The translations under genes were made by a program, and so were the position numbers. This document shows positions 53,801 through 64,000 of a stretch of DNA of 64,000 nt, piece by piece (position 1 is the first letter of the stretch; each line of letters starts with the position of its first letter). This DNA comes from Holacanthus passer. Its lineage: Eukaryota; Chordata; Actinopteri; Pomacanthidae. The notes beneath the pieces are model-generated. The model searched no databases, was not told the DNA's origin, and saw only the letters and a program-made list of their open reading frames with translations. The DNA lies in the NCBI GenBank assembly GCA_025331565.1, contig JAFREQ010000021.1:496001-560000 (forward strand), written 5' to 3'.

Positions 53801-56800
53801 GAAAACGTGGAGTGATTGGTTTGAAAATGTCAAACTGTATAAGCCTCATTAAGCTTCAGTAAAAAGTTGGAACAGGCTCATAAAGAATAAAAACGAAGGC
53901 CCAGATTGAAAATAACCACAGTTGCTCTTCTAGTGTTTGGCTGCATCATAAACACTATTTTTATTCTCCATCCAGCCGCAGTCTGAGCTCTGGCATGAGC
54001 TCCGTTTAGATCCATTTAACTTAACATTGAACTCAACAGTGATTCATCACAGGTTTATTCATTTATGCTAAACTCGTCCCCCGGTGACACCGGAGAGAAC
54101 GATCGTTAACACCGGCGATGAAGCTGCCAGAACATCTGCACAGCCCTCCTGACCCAGGAACCGGACGACCTCCAGTCCTCCGTTAACTCCGGACCGAGGG
54201 AGGAAACGCAGCTCAGTGTTTGGTATCTGGGCCAGTTCACACGAGCAGCTCGTCTCACAGAGCTGAAGAGCGAGAGCCAAGATTTGACAACATAAAAACA
54301 TTTGGCAGAATCCTTTTCACCTTTTTTGAAATAAAGTGACAAATCTGCTCGATTGTTATTGTGGTCTATCCTTTGTTTCATCGCTTTCTTTCTGGGGATT
54401 TTTAAATGTTTTAGTGTCTTATCATGTCAGAGCTGCCTCTGAAAAGAGCCTGTTAAGTAAAGAAGATGAAGAGGATCACGTGATGTGATGTTACGCTGTG
54501 TTGCTCTGAACGCGCTGACAGCTCTTATTCTCCGATTCGGTGAAAGAGCACAGTCGGGTTCAGGGAAGAAAACAGTATAAAGTGCAGGTCCAGGCCGGCG
54601 AAGAACATTAACGTGACTCACTTGACCGTCCTCGCTACAAAAATGACTGTATTAGTCGTCTGTTGAACAACATGCGATTGCACAAATGACAAGGACCTCT
54701 CATGTGAATTACTACTCTCGTCTATCAAGAGCAAAGGCTGATGAAACGTTATTGTGCCACCGAGCGTCACAGGGAGGAGGCTGGGGATGAAATGTGGGTC
54801 AACAAAGCTTGTGGCAAGAGAGCGTGTTCGTTTCAAACAATATTCTTTAAACCTTTTCCACCAGCTTTCCCCAACATTAAAGGACGACGCCACCTATTCT
54901 ACGCATTAAAGTCTGTTTACCTATGTACTTTACTTTAAGGTATTGGGTAGTAGTAGTATAAAGCCTTTTGTGCTTTTTGAGCTGTGCAAAATCTGATAAA
55001 CTGCCTCACGTGATGTCACTTGAGTCAGCATCTGCTAGGGTTTAAAATCACGAGTTTGAAAATGAGAAAAATCTGCAGATGTGGATGTGTAGACGTTAGC
55101 TCTGTCCTGGTGGTGCAAGGCCGCTAGTGGCATTACACACCAGAATTTATAGCTGTTGCAGGCCGAGATGCATTGTGGGTAATGTAGGCCAGGCACCGGA
55201 TTTTGACGTGGAAGAAGAATGAGTGGAATAAACAAGATGACATTTCTGGGTCAGTTCCAGTACTTTTAAAAACTATCAATGTAAACTTGAGGTTTGGTTT
55301 CCTTAACTGTAGGATTTCCACATGTAAGGCCATGCAAATAATTTGTAATGGTTTTGGAAGTTTAGTTTAGTTTAGACTCACTGGATTCACAGCTGCAGAG
55401 AGTCTGTCTAAAAGGCTTTCATGTGTCCTGCGAGATGACGAGTTGGACACCTCGAGCTTTTAAGACTGAACACTACACGTGCATTTATATATCATTTATA
55501 AATAAAATCCAATAAACGCCTGCATTTGACTTTATTTATATATTTACGAGACCATATGTACCATATGTAAATTTAATTAATGTCATCGTCAACGTGTTTG
55601 GGAGACGAATGCTGCCAATTCTAGTATCTGAAAAACAGATTTATATTTACATGCTTGTCAGAACTTGATGTACAATTTGCAGAAAGACTATTTCAGGGAT
55701 CTGCCGGGTTCAAAATGTGAAAGCTGAAACAGACTTAATCTGCTGTTTGTCTTGACTTTGCAATGCTGAGGCAACCATTTGCAAATGCCTCCTTTTTGTA
55801 TCAGCTGTATCAAGTGTTTTTGTCAGATTACTTTGATTTGGATGAAGCCTCATGTGTTACCTTGAGTGTAATTTTGCTCTTTGAAAAAAAAAAAAAAGAT
55901 CCACACGGTGTCACGTAAGGATATGAATCATTTTCCAGAACAAGTTGTGCTAACAGCAACTGTCTCAGCTGTAATTCCCATTTGCTTCTGCAAGTTAATT
56001 CATTTAGCGGAGAAAAACACTTTCTGTTCAATCGAAGGTGCCAATGTTCTCAGGCTGATTGCGTCAGTCACCCCCGTCCAACCTCACACACACACACACA
56101 CAGAAAAACGCACCCTCTTTTGACACGTTGCAGGAGTTACTACAGAACAACCCTCCTCAAGGTCAGCAGGCGCGACGCAGCTTCCAAAAACACTCTGATT
56201 AACTCCGCACATGCAATAAACAGTTGGCAGGTTTGTTTCTGACTATGAGTCTGTGATGACGGAGCTGAACCCGACCTGCTGCCGTTGACAGTCCTGGAAA
56301 GTGGTTTGATGCTGTCAAACAAAACACACAAAAAAAACTGATGTATGTAATATTGCATTGGACTGAGACAGTGTCCTTGGTCAAAATCTAATAATTTTCC
56401 AAAACAAATCAGACTGAGAGGCCATTTTCCTCCCGAGAATGAAATCGCTGGCACACTCCGAGCTCACTTCACAGCGCATCATGTTTCAGAAAAACAGCAT
56501 CAACAGCACTCATCAGCACATAACAAAGTACATTATACAACAGCTTCAAGCACGGAGGAGCTCGCTGCGATCCAATTTAAAAGTGTGAGGGAAAAAAAAC
56601 ATGATTAACGAGGGCAGAAACACAGAAAAACAAGCCCGGGCCCATGAGATACTGTACGGCAATACAGCGCTTATGTGACTGGTGATTAGCAGGTAGCCGT
56701 GATTCACTTCCTTAAATTACCTCCCTCGGACAGGACCCCCCGGGAACCGACGAGAAGGGTGGGCTGGATACTTCAAATGAAGTGGTGCTAATCAACTGAA

Positions 56801-57425
56801 GTCTGCAGACCAGTGAGATCAGATGCAGATGAATGGGAAGTGAAAAGTGAGGAGTCCTTAATGTCACCTACTGACCCTCTGATAGGCCGCCGCACAGACG
56901 CTGACAGACTTTGGCATGGAGCTAATTATCGGGCCTGTCTGAGCATGTGAAGCGGTGACTTGAATCAGAGATCTGAAAGCCGATAACATGAGGAAGGAGT
57001 CAGGGTTTTTTTTTTTCTTCTCTGTCACAGTTAGAAGTTCCTCCATGTTTCTTTGAGCTGTGAGAGACCAGAGAGGATAAACCCGGCTGCACTTAAACAC
57101 CATATTACTGTCCACTCTTCATCCACTACAGGATTTATTTGGGTGTGTGATATCAAGGCAGGACGTGATATTCAATAAGGCTGCATTCAAATACAAGCTC
57201 TTCCAAAGAAAGGAGGAAGGTCAGCAAACTCTTCCTTTTTTGGTCTCTATCTGTCTGATGCAGTGTTTCAAAATGTTCCAACAGCCCAATTAGCCCCATC
57301 CCTTCGACTGACCGAGGCAGCGTCAGTCCACTTTGCTCCAGACTGAAGTAAACTGACAGATATCTCCCTCAGGGACTGGCACGGTAATGTGTACAGACGT
57401 TCCTGGTTCCCAGATGATCTATCCT
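53801..57425. other. putative first intron or 5' flank, no supported gene
   Basis: It contains one (CA)n tract (56085-56102) and a CTACAT-type motif near 55168. Frames here are short and featureless. Confidence 0.5.
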
Positions 57426-57429
57426 AAAG

Positions 57430-57740
57430 ACTCTGGTGATCCTCTGATGTTTCCTCCACTGCCACCAGCAGCTTGAAATTTTTCATTCAAAGTAAAACAT
57501 CCCGACAAATACAGATTCCCACAATATGGTGCAGATATTCATGGTCCCCACAGGACGCATCACAATTCAATCTGTCCAACACTTCAACACGTGCAGAACT
57601 AATTTCCCATCACCCTCAGCTGTACAGTTCAGCAAATATTAGCACGCTATAGAGCTAAAATCAGATTGTAAACATTATACCTGCTAAACATCAGCATGTT
57701 AGCATTCAGCTAAAAGCACCGCTGTAACGTAAAGCAGCAA
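57430..57740 (+). repeat. teleost dispersed repeat copy (TGTTAGCATTCAGCTAAAAG type)
   Basis: CACTGCCACCAGCAGCTTGA, AAACATTATACCTGCTAAAC, ATCAGCATGTTAGCATTCAG and AGCACCGCTGT are recognisable phrases of a high-copy fish repeat, apparently the same family as at 53465-53800. Confidence 0.6.
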
Positions 57741-58499
57741 CAGAATAGAGACAAGGGCATTTTTGGACTTTGTGCAAAATGATGACAACTGCTCAGATTG
57801 AAAAATATCTGTTTGTGTGAAAAGTATAAATATTAATAGAAATACATAAATGGATGAGTTTTGTTGTACTGAAAATGGAGTTTGCAGATTTATATCACAC
57901 TGCCAGGCTTAGATGTGCTACTGTATCTGACTGTTACTGTAACGGTCACATGCTGTTCATATATAATAATGTACTGCATGAACAGGATGTGCAGTTCAGC
58001 CGATGCCTCTATAGAAGCTTGTGCTGATTTTCTGTTGCTTGGATTCAGAAATCTAACCAATTTCATATGAGTCCAAGTCTAGTTTTTATGCACAAAATAC
58101 TGATTTTCACATTCAAAAATACAATAAAATTCCTAATTATTCTAACAGAGTCTTGTTTGTATGGACTCATGATATTATCACTGTTATTCAAGATGAGTTC
58201 AGTTTTGGTTTCTGCCTCTCTGAATAATAAAAACACTGTTTATCTGTGTCTTATCTGGATGATCGTAGCCTGCAGTGGTGAAAGTAGGCCAGAGGAGCAG
58301 GAGCAGACAGATGTGGGCTACTTGTGCTGACCACCGTCCATCACCCCCCCCCCACCACATCAACTGACAGGCTGCTGCGGCCGGAGCGTCGCTCTCCGTG
58401 GTGCTGATGCTGCACGCGCGTCTCCTCTGAGCCCGTGAACGCATCACAAACACAGCGCATCAATAAACACAGCAGAGAAATAAACACAGATGATGATGA

Positions 58500-58520
58500 T
58501 TTTTTTTTTTTTTTTTTTTT
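58500..58520. repeat. poly(T)21 tract
   Basis: Twenty-one T in a row, about 150 bp downstream (minus strand) of the candidate first-exon donor. Confidence 0.95.
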
Positions 58521-58667
58521 AAATCTTGATCTCGTGTTTCTAAACCAGGCTGATTTTAGAAGCCGTGATTAAAACATGGCTGTGATCGTCCACATCCAGT
58601 TTGCTCCCCACCTCAGCTCGATCCGTCACGTTAGAGACATTTCACGGGTGGAATAAAGAGAACTCAC

Positions 58668-59130
58668 GCGCTCCCGTTGGTCGATCCGTGGATGCCATCG
58701 CTGGGGAGAGTGGGAGGCTGGAGGGGGGCTCGCACCCCCAGAAAAGGCGCCCTGTGTGTCGGTGTGAGAGTCCGGAGCTGGCCTCTGCTTCAGTGCTCCC
58801 GCTGCTCCTCCCGTGGCAGGGACCAGCGCGCCTCCTGGAGCCGCTCCTGTGCAGGGCTGAGCCTCACATCAGCACCGTGGAGCTCCACCAGTGTGGGATG
58901 ATGATGATGTCGCGGGAATAGGAGTGTCAGTCTCTGCTCTTAACGAGAACATCTATGTCTCAGGCTTGAGTCAGCCTGCGTTGTTGTGGAGGGGGAGCCA
59001 AGGCAACGTGTCTCTGCAGCCTGAGCACAACATGCATGCACCCAGCGTTCTCATTCACATCTGCGTCCCCCGAGGATCCACAGCGCATCACATCCACACC
59101 GCAGCCGCCGGGTCCAGGCACTGTTTCCAC
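58668..59130 (-). other. candidate distal first (noncoding) exon, possibly of tbkbp1
   Basis: The minus strand here is G+C-rich and ends in a strong donor, GAGCGC|GTGAGT (58667-58662). A TATA-like box lies upstream at 59157-59164, predicting transcription from about 59130. Several upstream ATGs fall in the segment. The last, at 58698, has a good context and reads MASTDRPTGA up to the donor. Joined to either the 34905 or the 35042 acceptor, that frame stops within a few codons, so it would be an upstream ORF. Assignment to tbkbp1 rests only on strand and position, and the intron would be about 24 kb. Confidence 0.35.
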
Positions 59131-59156
59131 ACAGCAGAGGGAAGAAGATAAAAGAG

Positions 59157-59164
59157 TATTTATA
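59157..59164 (-). promoter_or_regulatory. TATA-like box TATAAATA
   Basis: On the minus strand the sequence is TATAAATA, with an ATTGG (inverted CCAAT) a few bases upstream. It lies about 30 bp ahead of a G+C-rich segment ending in a strong splice donor. That arrangement suggests a core promoter, but AT-rich DNA makes such boxes common. Confidence 0.35.
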
Positions 59165-59584
59165 GCACCAATGCAAACAGCTTGCATTTAAAGCCACATG
59201 GCTCCACCAGTGGCTCCATCCTCTATACATGAAAACTCTTCACACCTTCTGTTTTACAGACTGTGAAGAAAAAAGTGTCTGTATGTGGCCCAAACTGGCA
59301 TCAAGTGCCAGAGACTGGAAACACTATTTAAAATGGTCTCCTCTTATAAACTCCTCAGTCATTTAAGAGCTTGACCCTGATTCAGGTCAAAGAAGTTGTT
59401 GTTTCATTGATTTGTCTTTGGCGAGTTTTAAATTCTAATATTGAATGAAAGTTAGTTTGGTTTCATCTTTACCTTGTTGCTTTGTGAGTAAGAACATGAT
59501 TTATGTATATTTCTTTAAGGGTTTTTCCCGTTATTGCAAATTTTAAATGTATCATTAGATGCCATGATCACAAACAATATGATC

Positions 59585-59755
59585 CATATGTGTCATGGTT
59601 TTGGATTTTAGTTTTTTTACTTCCTGTTTTATGCTGAAAGAGTCTTTGTTCAGGTGTATCTTCACTTCCTGCTCTTGTTTCATTAGCAGCCCCAGACCAA
59701 AACTGCACAAGTGTGTATACAGTGTCTACATACTTTTGGCCACAGAGTGTAAATA
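59585..59755 (+). repeat. dispersed repeat with a transposon-type end
   Basis: TCATGGTTTTGGATTTTAGT and CTTCACTTCCTGCTCTTGTT recall a common fish repeat. It ends in GTCTACATACTTTTGGCCAC, the inverted terminus seen at 26163-27098. Confidence 0.45.
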
Positions 59756-62700
59756 AAACTGAAACATATTGTTGCATTTTTGCACGCGACTTCATATGTT
59801 GAGAGATGATACGAGTTCACTTCCAGCTGAGACATTCACTGCTCAGAAAGCTTGATTACTGCAGGAATAAAAGACGGTTTCAAATAAGAACTGTATCAGA
59901 GTGTGATGGAAACATATGAGCTTAGTCAGAGACATTTTTATCTGTGCGTCGTCGTAAAAAAAAACCAGTCCACTCATACGAGGTGTCACTGAGCTCTATA
60001 ATCGTCCAGACTGTCTGTGTAAAGGTATTTAACTGCACAGGAGAGTCACCAACCCTGACTGAAACACTGAGTCTTCATGTTCTCCAGGTCTGTGCCTGGG
60101 AGAGAAATGCAGTCCATCCTGAATCAGGAACAAAGACTGATTCTCCTGGGTCGCTGTGCTGTCAGTGTCAACTCCAGGTTTCCTGCAGGAGCTGATGTGA
60201 GTGATGGACTCATGATGGATAACCACAGGCTTTTACCTCCGGGATCAAACGCTGTCTCCTCCATCTTTTTTTCTACGTTCAGTGTGAGATGGTTCTTATC
60301 GCACCGTTTCACAGCTCTACCCCTCACGCTGATGAGGTGCTGTTCTGGTGAATCCAGCCTGAGAAAGCTGCGTCATCTGAGAGTTCGACGACACAATTAT
60401 GAGGGTTCACGCTTCTGCGGCCGAGGACGTAAGTCGAGCAGGTCAGGAGGACAAAACACTGAGGGCAGACTGTCCTAGACATCCATGAATACAGCACAGG
60501 CACAGAGTTATAGTTATATATACTATAGGAATACTAGTCTAAGAAGTAGTAACACTTTATTTTATACTGCATTATGTTACTTATATCACTATATAACCAT
60601 ACTATTAATACTTTATTGTTATTATTCTATTTTATTATTTGCTTATCACAGTATTTCTTTAATATATACTTCATTCATCATCATAACTGTATATTATGTT
60701 TATGTATATTGTGCATATTGCACTTCTACTACATATAGAGTTCACACACTGTGGCTGCAGGAGTTGCACTACTTCACTTCTTTTGCACAATTATTAGCAC
60801 AATCTACTTATGTAGTCTAAGATATTGCAACGTCTATATTGTATATATTATATGTTATATCTTGATAATGTTTTATTTCAGTTTACTTATTTATCTGTTT
60901 CTTCCCTCTCCCTTTGTCACTGTGACGTCTTATAACAACATACTGACCAATGCAATCCACTGATTTGCATAAATCCAATCAGACACTATGTTTTTTTTAT
61001 GTTTGTGTTTCCTGTGGAAGCTCAAGGTGCAAACACCATCTGTTGATCAATGACGTGATGGTTAAAATGTCTCTTTATGTGTACGTTCAGCTGGAAAACT
61101 AAAGGGTAGAAATCTCAGTCTTATTGATGGAGAAATGTTGTTTGTGGATGTAATATAACTTAAAATGTTCTTGTTTATTGAAGTGACGCATCCTGAATGT
61201 TAAAGTGAGGACTTTCTTAAAAATATTTTTCCTGGAAACGCTCCTCTGCAGGTTTTTACTCTTAATTCTTAGATTTGATTGCACATTAATCTCAGTGACC
61301 ATCTAAAGAAAGTTATTAGTTCTTTTTCCATTAAAAGAGTGAACACTGTGTGCTGTTGTGCAAAACTCTAGAAATTAATTTAAAAAATAGACTTTTAGGA
61401 AATACTTCCTGGCAGAGTATCAAGCCAGTTCTTCTTTAGAAATGTATCACAATAATAAATAGATAAGTATAAGGAACAAAGCTTCCAGGTCAAAACTGGA
61501 TTCAGGGAAACTTACCTGGTTGAGTCAGGCAGTCCACAGAGTCCTGGCTCTGGATCTCTCAGGTTCTGACTATGCCTCTGATTACAGGGATGTTATGGTG
61601 GTTTTCCCTCAGGGGCAGAGCCATCACCCTCAACACTGGGTGAACACTTCATCAAAGAAACAACATGCTTCTGGGCGTTTCTTATATAACATACTGCACA
61701 TATAAACAGATGGTTTTTTTCTATGTTGTGATGAATTTAGTGATTCATTCATTTTCCTCACTGCTGCTTATTCGCTCTCTCACAGGTGACTGAGGCTCAC
61801 AGTGGGCAGAAGAAAACCGTGTTTGAGACATCGCCCATGTGGCGTCTACTGTAAAAGAACGAGGAACCAGCCCATCAAGAAAGGATTGAAAGTGAAAGTA
61901 AGTAAATGTAAGAATGAACAATGAATTTAAAGACAACAACTCAACAACCCTGTTTCTTTCAGGTCTACAGATTCAATGTTATGAGACGTTGCACCTTAAT
62001 GAGTAAACTATTAATTAATGACATTTAATTCACTGCAGCCAGTTTTTAAAATTGTTCTTTTCATGTACACATTTGTAGGAGAATCTTGAATCTGAATATA
62101 TACAATAATATTCTTTTCAGTTGTGACTTCACAATCATGAACTAGTGATTTGCAGAAATGACCGATGGTTAACAGATATAATTTATTAGTAGCAAACAAA
62201 GTTCAGGTTCCTGAGAAAAGAAAGCAGAGTGAAATGAGAACAGAAACCAGACAGATGCTGATCAGATTTTGCTGTGAGGTACAATTTTGTTGTCTTCACA
62301 CAGAGGATGAAGAAGTGATTTAGCCATTTTCCTATTGTTTCAGTGTTTCAGTGTGAAGTGAGATCTGTCTGAAAGTGAAGCTCAACACGATCCGTCATCT
62401 CACTCTGAGGGTTTTGCTGTGAATAAATCATGAACAAATCTTCATTAAAACATTTATTGAGACATCGTTTTGAGCTACGTAACCTTTGAAAGTTCACTGT
62501 TCTCAAGTTGTCTCTCTGTCATTCATATTTCCCCCTGTACTTTTTTTCATTGTTCGCTTTCAGCTGCTCCTTTCAAAGTGATTATAATGACCACGCAACA
62601 GCTCAATTCATATGCTTGATTAGAAGACCGTCTTCTCTAACCTGCATTTACATAGCGGGGCCACGATCACCGGTTTCATGAATAGGAACAAAAACACTGT

Positions 62701-62870
62701 GTGAATGCTGTAATGATTACACTGGCCAGACAAATTGTTCAAATGCAATCGGCTCCATTAATTATTAAATGTTTTGGTCTTTTCTGAACAGATTGTCAGC
62801 AGGAACGTGTAATAACTGAGAAGTTCACTCAGAAGTGGGTTTGATTCAAACTTTTAATCAGGGGGATCTT
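59756..62870. other. AT-rich intergenic DNA, no supported gene
   Basis: The part at 60490-60900 is extremely AT-rich with TATT/TACT low-complexity runs. 62560-62770 is more complex and could be conserved noncoding DNA. No exon is recognised. Confidence 0.5.
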
Positions 62871-62879
62871 TTGTCATGA

Positions 62880-63200
62880 CGAAGCCTCTGAAGTGAATCA
62901 TTGTTATTTAAATGGAGTTTCTAACCCCGGTTCTGTGTAATGGGCCGTCAACAGCTCCCCCTGGCCTGCAGCGAGAGGAAATTTCCACTGGAGTTGTCGT
63001 CGTCCAGTTACACACTCTTCGACCAATATGGCTCTGACAGAACGCCCAAACATTTTAGCCTGATATGCCCGGCTGTTTGTTGACAGTGGGGAATAGGAGC
63101 TGGCTACTGGCAGGAATGTAGGCTGACGGAGAGCGGAAAAGTACTGGGGGTGGCCGACAACTGCCCCCGTGCACCCCCCACCCCCTGACCAGTAAAGCAC
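62880..63200. repeat. possible dispersed repeat
   Basis: A compact G+C-richer block (CAATATGGCTCTGACAGAAC, GATATGCCCGGCTGTTTGTT, AGGAGCTGGCTACTGGCAGG) in AT-rich DNA. It gives me the impression of a fish interspersed repeat, but I cannot name it. Its minus-strand frame of 98 codons has no known domain. Confidence 0.3.
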
Positions 63201-64000
63201 TGTCCACTAGATGTGTGTCCAGAGCCGGTGATGAAGAAGGACCGGCTGCAGTTTCACACTATAAGAGAATAAAACTGAAACTTGGTTATAATCTGTCGTG
63301 GATTCCTAAAAAAAAAGGATGTGCCAACGGGTTTTTATTGGCAACTGATTATTAAAGACAATAACAAGGAAAATCTATCCAACGGTTTCAGTGAAATGTA
63401 AAAATAAAAAGACTCATTTGTGCTGAGGAAACTTTAGCTAATTCAATGCCAAAACTCAGGGTGAGTATTGATCGAATTTCATGGCCTCCTTTTCTCCCAC
63501 GTTTAAAATCTTTGCACCTGAAACTCATTAGAATCATTTGCATGCAAAGTAAAATGAGGCAGACGATTTCTGTCGTGCAAAATGTTTTAAATCAGTTTGT
63601 ATATAACTGACTGGAAACACTGATGTTTTTCAAGGATGCTGATGAGGAAACTGTATTTAACTTGTATCAGTCACCTCTGGCTGCTGCCTGATCTGTTTAA
63701 TAAGGTCAGTATCTGCACAGATACCAATTAGACGAATCGTTACTGGTTGTTACTGATGCATTCATGTGTAAAAAGTGCTTTAATGCTGTTGTTGGCCGAG
63801 GCGGAGCTCATTTAACTGCTTAGTGTTGGGTTTAATAATGCATCATATTTTAATGGCTCATCCCACTTTACTTCAGTGATACTTGAGCTACTGTCTTTAG
63901 ACCGACTGAACAGACAGAGAAAAGATGGATGATGTAGAATGAAAAAAAAGAAGGAGAACCACAAGCTGAACATCAACATCAGACTGTTAAAGGAAAAAGA
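63201..64000. other. intergenic DNA, nothing recognised
   Basis: AT-rich, without repeats or frames I can support. Confidence 0.5.

Overview
This window is vertebrate nuclear DNA, almost certainly from a percomorph-type teleost. The evidence is split-exon gene structure with GT-AG introns, very dense (CA)n/(TG)n microsatellites, a Tc1/mariner relic, and several dispersed-repeat families typical of ray-finned fish genomes. There are no operons, CRISPR arrays, phage genes or convincing tRNA/rRNA genes. Most open frames in the window are chance frames in intronic or intergenic DNA.

The one protein-coding gene I can support is on the minus strand: the fish orthologue of TBKBP1 (SINTBAD), an adaptor of the TANK/NAP1/SINTBAD family that scaffolds the kinases TBK1 and IKK-epsilon. 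I resolve nine coding exons: 34892-34647, 30474-30349, 27389-27285, 24141-23994, 22015-21813, 20968-20907, 16192-16077, 14670-13886 and 12612-12484. They join in frame to 1,920 nt, i.e. 639 residues plus stop. The protein reads, in order: a Gly-rich N-terminus; a conserved coiled-coil start; further coiled coil; a TBK1-binding segment split over exons 6 and 7; a long Ser-Pro/Arg-His-rich disordered region in exon 8; and a C-terminal C2H2 (UBZ-like) zinc finger in exon 9.

Layout: 1-12483 is 3' flank plus an undelimited 3' UTR, with a decayed 1.1 kb Tc1-like element (3721-4825) and an inverted-repeat element (9697-10576). 12484-34905 is the tbkbp1 coding body. 34906-59170 looks like the 5' side of the gene: a possible small 5'UTR exon at 34985-35042, a 19-bp minisatellite with a hairpin edge (41845-42189), many microsatellites and repeats, and a GC-rich region at about 58.37-59.13 kb with a TATA-like box and a strong splice donor that could be the distal first exon. 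59170-64000 is AT-rich intergenic sequence.

I found no evidence of a new biological system. The items most worth checking are the 5' end of tbkbp1 (promoter and upstream ORFs), an in-frame alternative acceptor next to the TBK1-binding segment, an open read-through of intron 1, the minisatellite with its hairpin boundary, and paired ZNF143/STAF-like motifs in inverted orientation.
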